From DATJUF01 sp035524095 (GTDB taxonomy: Bacteria; Desulfobacterota; Binatia; Binatales; Binataceae): 11,084 nt of DNA. The notes below the pieces were generated by a model. The model had not been told where the DNA came from, ran no database searches, and worked only from the letters and a program-made list of their open reading frames with translations. Numbering within the stretch: the first letter of the stretch is position 1; each line of letters begins with the position of its first letter. The stretch is from contig DATKPK010000171.1 in assembly GCA_035524095.1 (NCBI GenBank), positions 1-11,084 of the forward strand, given 5' to 3'. The translations under genes were made by a program, and so were the position numbers. Shown one piece after another: positions 7,582 through 11,084 of the stretch.

Positions 7582-7944
7582 CTATTCAGGTACAATCGTC
7601 TTTGGCTTGCGCTGACGCTTCGGCTTGACCGTCGCTACTTCTGACGATTCTGCCGCCAGCATACGGTCGATCTTCATGCTCAGATTCACGATTTGACTGT
7701 TAAGATGGTCGAGGCGCGCTTTTAACTCACGCACGTCGCGTTTCGAGGGGATATTGACGAAATCCAGCACGGTCTCGACATTGCGGTCGAAACTCTGCTT
7801 GTTGTTGAAAAATTGTTCGCCAGCTTTTCCCAGCCGTTTGCGCAAGGTTTCGTTTGCCATCAGTTCACTGAAGAAGCTTGCTGCCCCTTCTTCACTCATT
7901 TGCCGTAATCGGCCAATCAGATTTTCGGCTTCACGTCGTGCCAT
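7582..7944 (-). CDS. Phasin/PhaE-like coiled-coil protein
   Basis: This 120-residue hydrophilic protein is largely helical: a helix around 3-30, then about 50-98, then a Lys/Arg-rich tail (KPKRQRKPK, 107-115). The segment VLDFVNIPSKRDVRELKARLDHLN (59-82) resembles the conserved 'LNLPSR.DV..L..RLD.L' signature near the C-terminus of PhaE and PhaF/PhaI phasins. Those proteins coat polyhydroxyalkanoate granules or assist the class III synthase. A basic tail like that of PhaF could contact DNA or acidic surfaces. I prefer ATG 7944; TTG 7953 would add three residues. It converges on the ATPase pair with a 47-base gap. No PHA synthase is in the window, so the granule link is a motif-based inference and it may be a general coiled-coil adaptor. 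Confidence 0.6.
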   Translation of the reverse strand: MARREAENLIGRLRQMSEEGAASFFSELMANETLRKRLGKAGEQFFNNKQSFDRNVETVLDFVNIPSKRDVRELKARLDHLNSQIVNLSMKIDRMLAAESSEVATVKPKRQRKPKTIVPE

Positions 7945-7953
7945 TTCACTCAA

Positions 7954-7963
7954 CTATATATAG
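7954..7963. promoter_or_regulatory. Palindromic TATATA block between divergent genes
   Basis: CTATATATAG is a perfect palindrome in the 40-base gap between the phasin-like gene (start 7944) and the small membrane gene (start 7985). It could serve as a -10 element in both directions. No good -35 box is visible on either side, and the phasin-like mRNA would then be nearly leaderless. Confidence 0.25.
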
Positions 7964-7984
7964 GGTCATAGCGGACGCAAACCG

Positions 7985-8260
7985 ATGCCGCTCGTCGCGC
8001 TCATCTTAAGTGTCACTTCAGGCTTCGTCCTGATGCGCTACCGGTTGCCGCCGCTGACGACCGCGATGACCTCGCTCATCGTCGATCTTTCGCTCGCCCC
8101 TATCACTGTCATCATTGCCCACCGGCGCGGCCGTTCGCCCGGTCTGTGGATACTGCTCGGCCTCGCATTTGGTGCCTGGGCATTAGCTTGGGTCCTTATT
8201 TTTCCCTTGCGCCGTCGCACGCCCACTCCCGATAGTGGTCCTCCGCAGCAAGCCGCTTGA
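7985..8260 (+). CDS. Small membrane protein, unknown function
   Basis: The 91-residue product has two or three hydrophobic segments (about 3-18, 27-45 and 53-74), then an Arg-rich stop (PLRRR) and a polar, proline-rich tail. The stretch AHRRGRSPGLWILLGLAFG (45-63) matches a recurring pattern of small bacterial membrane proteins, where a basic 'RGRSP.LW' loop precedes a Gly-rich helix. This makes a real gene more likely than a chance frame. Function is unknown. AGCGGA lies 8 bases before the ATG as a weak ribosome site. It diverges from the phasin-like gene and precedes the LLM oxidoreductase by 140 bases. Confidence 0.6.
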   Translation: MPLVALILSVTSGFVLMRYRLPPLTTAMTSLIVDLSLAPITVIIAHRRGRSPGLWILLGLAFGAWALAWVLIFPLRRRTPTPDSGPPQQAA

Positions 8261-8363
8261 GCTATTCCGCACTGCTTTGAGGCGCTCTCTTTTTGTTGTG
8301 GTGAGATTGACCCGTGCGCCGAACCCATGCGAAACACATCCTGTCCGATTAGGGACCTAGTAA

Positions 8364-8376
8364 GATCATCATGATC
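8364..8376. repeat. 13-base palindrome upstream of the LLM oxidoreductase gene
   Basis: GATCAT and ATGATC arms surround a single C, 24 bases before the oxidoreductase ATG. It overlaps a -10-like TAAGAT at 8361-8366. It could be a small operator, though a palindrome this short may be chance. Confidence 0.25.
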
Positions 8377-8400
8377 GCAGGCTGACGGAGCTTTATCCCC

Positions 8401-9321
8401 ATGAGCGCGAAAGTCGAATTTGGTGTCTTCTCACCCCAGGCCGGAATGTCTTTCAAAGCGTTGCTCGACCGCGCTAATCATATCGAGCGGCTGGGCTATC
8501 ATTCGCTATGGTTGGTCGACCACTTCTGGACGATGCGCGCGCCCGAAGTTGATCATCACGAATGTCTCGCGCTGCTCAGCGGCCTCGCCGCCGCCACCGA
8601 TAAAATCCGCATCGGCGCATTGGTGCTCTGCAACTCGTTTCGCAATCCTGCGCTGCTGACCAAATCGCTTACGACGATCGATCACATCAGCAACGGCCGG
8701 CTCGAAATCGGTCTTGGCGCAGGCTGGATGGAAGAAGAATATCGCGGCTACGGTTACGAATTCCCCTCGACCGGCACGCGTTTGCGCCAACTCGAAGAGG
8801 GATTGCAAATCATGAAACTGATGTTCACGGAAAAGCGAGCGAACTTCAAAGGCCGCTATTATCAGCTCAACGAGGCGCTCAATTCGCCCAAGCCGATCCA
8901 GCAGCCCCATCCACCGATCACGATTGGCGGCAGCGGCGAACAGGTGATGCTCAAAATCGTCGCCAAATATGCCGACCGCTGGAACATTCCAGCGGGCTAC
9001 AAGGACTTCAACCACAAGTTCAATGTGCTGAAAGATCACTGCAAGACCGTCGGGCGCGACCTCAACTCGATCAACGTCTCAGAGCAGCTTCTCGTCTGTA
9101 TCGGCGCTAATGAGGCCGAAGTTGAAGAGAAATGGAAGGTCGCCTCGCGGATGCGTCCCTTCTCGACTACCGGCATTAAGGGCACACCAGACCAAATCGT
9201 CGATCAGTTACGTGAGCGCGTGAAAATGGGCATCACCTTCTTCACTATTCTTTTTGGCGATTTCGGACCGCCCGCGACGCTTGAACTGTTCGGACGTGAG
9301 GTGATTCCCGCTTTCGCTTGA
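8401..9321 (+). CDS. LLM-class (luciferase-like) oxidoreductase, probably F420-dependent
   Basis: The 306-residue protein has the bacterial luciferase-like TIM-barrel pattern. It opens with strand VEFGVFSP (5-12), followed by GYHSLWLVDHFW (32-43), the conserved TDKIRIGALVL (66-76) and RNPALLTKSLTTIDHISNGRL (81-101, family core). GLGAGWMEEEYRGYGYEF (104-121) and the phosphate-loop-like ITIGGSGE (173-180) complete it. This pattern is typical of F420- or FMN-dependent oxidoreductases of the LLM type; GLGAGW plus the HFW motif favours the F420 group. The substrate cannot be assigned. GGAG lies about 11 bases before the ATG. No signal peptide, so cytoplasmic. The downstream 98-residue gene is co-directional but separated by a 120-base structured leader. 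If F420 is the cofactor, its synthesis genes must lie elsewhere. Confidence 0.88.
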   Translation: MSAKVEFGVFSPQAGMSFKALLDRANHIERLGYHSLWLVDHFWTMRAPEVDHHECLALLSGLAAATDKIRIGALVLCNSFRNPALLTKSLTTIDHISNGRLEIGLGAGWMEEEYRGYGYEFPSTGTRLRQLEEGLQIMKLMFTEKRANFKGRYYQLNEALNSPKPIQQPHPPITIGGSGEQVMLKIVAKYADRWNIPAGYKDFNHKFNVLKDHCKTVGRDLNSINVSEQLLVCIGANEAEVEEKWKVASRMRPFSTTGIKGTPDQIVDQLRERVKMGITFFTILFGDFGPPATLELFGREVIPAFA

Positions 9322-9362
9322 TCTTACGGAGTCCGATACGCGTTAACCGACCATCCGCGATA

Positions 9363-9433
9363 AAGTGTATAAGAGCAAATCGCTACACTTGAAAATGAGG
9401 GAGTATGCATCCCTCCAAAATTTAATCGGGAGG
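9363..9433 (+). promoter_or_regulatory. Structured leader: two hairpins and a possible anti-Shine-Dalgarno
   Basis: Hairpin 1 has 7-bp arms AAGTGTA (9363-9369) and TACACTT (9384-9390). Hairpin 2 has 6-bp arms GAGGGA (9397-9402) and TCCCTC (9410-9415) with a 7-base loop. CCTCC (9412-9416), partly inside hairpin 2, can pair instead with the ribosome site GGAGG (9429-9433) of the next gene. The two pairings exclude each other. A six-codon frame (ATG 9405 to TAA 9423-9425) spans the switch region. The pairings are visible; a regulatory role is inference. Confidence 0.35.
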
Positions 9434-9441
9434 AACGAGTC

Positions 9442-9738
9442 ATGCCGCTTTATCTCGACGAGATCTATTTCAACGTCTCCAGCAAGGAAGATTTCAAGCG
9501 CGGTTTCGATCTGATCAACGGCGCGCTCACCAAGGGCTTTCCTCCTGGCGTTACGCTCAAAGCCGGACCGTGGGCCTCCAACGAGGAAGCTAAAATCGTT
9601 CTGATTCTCGACATTCAGGACCATGCACTGACCTTCGGACCGTTCAGCGGCGCTGTCGCCTCGGGCATCGTTTCCAAACGGCGGCTTAGCCCGCTGGTCG
9701 AATGGAGCGCTGTCGAAAAAGCTGTCAAAGAATCTTGA
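9442..9738 (+). CDS. Small protein resembling DUF3303-type ferredoxin-fold proteins
   Basis: A strong ribosome site (GGGAGG, 8 bases before ATG) supports this 98-residue gene. The predicted order is strand (YLDEIYFNV), helix (KEDFKRGFDLINGAL), GFPPGVTLKAGPWAS (32-46), strand (KIVLILDI), helix and a final strand with RLSPLVEWSAVEKAV. This resembles small alpha+beta-barrel proteins annotated DUF3303, which read 'PPEGV.LLGRWHA...' followed by an acidic strand. The match is partial and function is unknown. There is no signal peptide. It lies between the LLM oxidoreductase and the thiamine-diphosphate enzyme, about 100 bases from each, so it may be an accessory to either or independent. Confidence 0.7.
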   Translation: MPLYLDEIYFNVSSKEDFKRGFDLINGALTKGFPPGVTLKAGPWASNEEAKIVLILDIQDHALTFGPFSGAVASGIVSKRRLSPLVEWSAVEKAVKES

Positions 9739-9840
9739 AGTCACAGCCCGATTTTTTTGGTATCGCGGTGGCGCACTGATAAATGCACGGGGCAGGCCGC
9801 AACCCGCCTTCGAATAATTTTCTGCACTAAGGTTTGATCA

Positions 9841-11084
9841 ATGCCGACCAATGGAGCCGAAAGCCTGATTCGTACCGCGCTAGCCGCCGGTATCGACGTA
9901 TGTTTCGCGAATCCCGGCACCACCGAGATGCCGCTTGTGGCGGCTCTCGACGCCGTGCCCGGCATGCGTGCCGTATTGGGACTCTTTGAGGGCGTATGCA
10001 CCGGCGCCGCTGACGGTTATGGCCGGATGACCGGCCGGCCCGCCCTGACCCTGACCCATCTCGGCCCCGGCTTCGCTAACGGTATTGCGAACCTTCACAA
10101 TGCCCGCCGCGCGCGCTCCCCGATCGTCAACGTAATCGGCGACCACGCGACTTGGCATCTCGCGTCCGATGCGCCGCTGACTGCCGATATTGCTTCGCTT
10201 GCCCGGCCAGTCTCACATTGGGTGCGCAAATCCGTCTCGGCCACTGATGTCGGTCGCGATACCGCTGAAGCGGTCGCAGCCGCTGGCCATGAGCCCGGCC
10301 AAGTCGCTACGCTAATCGTCCCGTCCGACTGCCAGTGGAATCCGGCAGAAGGTCCCGCGCCACTGATCAAGCCCGCCGTTCCGCCAGCAGTTAGCGCCGA
10401 CGCCATCGGCCGTTCCGCCGATCTGATGCGCAAGTATCAGGGTAAAGCCGCGCTCTTCATCGGCGGGATGGCGCTACGCGCACGTGGACTCAAAGCCGCC
10501 GGCCGCATCGCGGCAAAAACCGGATGCCGCCTGATCTGCGAGACCTTTCCTTCGCGCCTCGAACGTGGCGGCGGCCTCCCGCTCGTCGAAAAGCTGCCGT
10601 ATTTTCCTGAACAGGCCCTGGAAGCGCTTGGCAAGGTCAGTGCCGCCGTAATTGCCGGCGCACCCTCGCCGGTCGCGTTCTTCGGCTATCCCAATGTTCC
10701 TAGTTCATTGATTCCCGAAGGTGTGGCCAGTACGACTCTGGCGACACCCCTTGAAGATGTCCCCGCCGCACTCGAAGCACTTGCCGACGCGTTGGACGCG
10801 CCTCGTAATGCCGCGTCCCCGGAACCTACGCTCAAGCGCCCACCGATGCCGACGGGCGCGCTCACTCCCGCGACCATCGGTCCGGTCATCGCCGAGTTGA
10901 TGCCTGAAGGCTGCATCCTGATGGACGAGGCGGCGACGACCGGTATGCCGTTCTTTGCCGCCTCTGCAGGAGCGACCGCCCATACCTATCTCGCGCTGAC
11001 CGGGGGTGCGATCGGCCAAGGGCTCCCATGTGCGACTGGCGCTGCCGTCGCCTGTCCCGATCGGAAAGTGATCGCCTTTCAGGC
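9841..11084 (+). CDS. Thiamine-diphosphate enzyme, acetolactate synthase large-subunit superfamily (3' end outside window)
   Basis: The first 414 codons are present. The N-terminal Pyr domain shows NGAESLIRTALAAGIDVCF, NPGTTEMPLVAAL and GLFEGVCTGAADGYGRM (47-63) with the catalytic Glu50 that protonates the cofactor. LTHLGPGFANGIANLHNARR and GDHATWH follow (about 71-106). A central Rossmann-like domain follows (about 190-340), then the start of the PP domain (LTGGAIGQGLPCATGAAVACP). The cofactor GDG motif should come just past the edge. This pattern belongs to the branch commonly labelled 'acetolactate synthase large subunit' or MdlC-like, distinct from IlvB. No regulatory subunit gene is seen, so true acetolactate synthesis is doubtful and a decarboxylase or lyase is possible. 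AAGG lies 8 bases before the ATG. Confidence 0.9.
   Translation, partial: MPTNGAESLIRTALAAGIDVCFANPGTTEMPLVAALDAVPGMRAVLGLFEGVCTGAADGYGRMTGRPALTLTHLGPGFANGIANLHNARRARSPIVNVIGDHATWHLASDAPLTADIASLARPVSHWVRKSVSATDVGRDTAEAVAAAGHEPGQVATLIVPSDCQWNPAEGPAPLIKPAVPPAVSADAIGRSADLMRKYQGKAALFIGGMALRARGLKAAGRIAAKTGCRLICETFPSRLERGGGLPLVEKLPYFPEQALEALGKVSAAVIAGAPSPVAFFGYPNVPSSLIPEGVASTTLATPLEDVPAALEALADALDAPRNAASPEPTLKRPPMPTGALTPATIGPVIAELMPEGCILMDEAATTGMPFFAASAGATAHTYLALTGGAIGQGLPCATGAAVACPDRKVIAFQ

Noticed and set aside
8506..9039. 177-codon minus-strand frame
   Set aside because: It is a shadow of the LLM oxidoreductase, with no ribosome site or recognisable motif.
9752..9758. Run of seven T after the 98-residue gene, as a terminator
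   Set aside because: No GC-rich stem precedes it, so a rho-independent terminator is not supported.

Overview
This 11 kb window looks like chromosomal DNA from a GC-rich, free-living bacterium. Every gene has an ordinary housekeeping or metabolic character. I saw no insertion sequence, phage gene, CRISPR array, tRNA or rRNA. The mix suggests an uncultured soil 'deltaproteobacterium-like' lineage such as Binatota or Myxococcota. That mix is a DUF4911-like protein, a paired Get3/ArsA-like ATPase operon, an LLM (luciferase-like) oxidoreductase, a phasin-like protein and a bacterial histone-deacetylase homologue. The taxonomic guess is inference only.

Left part (1-1423, minus strand): a truncated FHA-domain protein overlaps or closely follows a class II histone-deacetylase-like amidohydrolase with a complete zinc site. 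Divergent from these, on the plus strand (about 1531-5124), lie tatB and tatC, core parts of the twin-arginine export system. They are followed 45 bases later by a large GH15 glucoamylase/glucodextranase-type enzyme without a signal peptide. A perfect 7-bp inverted repeat sits in the divergent promoter region. The tatB reading frame has no ATG, GTG or TTG that keeps its membrane helix, and appears to start on a rare ATT.

Middle (5153-7944): a small DUF4911-like gene (minus strand) runs toward the glucoamylase gene and is divergent from two ArsA/Get3-type P-loop ATPases. The two ATPase genes overlap by four bases (TTGA). The first carries the signature lysine of deviant Walker A motifs and the second has proline there, so a heterodimer with unequal sites is likely, as in the mycobacterial Rv3679/Rv3680 arrangement. 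A phasin/PhaE-like coiled-coil gene converges on this operon.

Right part (7985-11084, plus strand): a small membrane protein, an LLM-class (F420- or FMN-dependent) oxidoreductase, a 98-residue protein resembling DUF3303-type ferredoxin-fold proteins, and the N-terminal 414 codons of a thiamine-diphosphate enzyme of the acetolactate synthase superfamily that runs off the window. The leader before the 98-residue gene contains two hairpins and a possible anti-Shine-Dalgarno segment.

All gaps between genes are shorter than about 150 bases. Apart from the listed sites I see nothing in them, and no convincing rho-independent terminator. I do not find a clear new multi-gene system. The best leads are the asymmetric ATPase pair with its neighbours, the tatB start codon and the structured leader.
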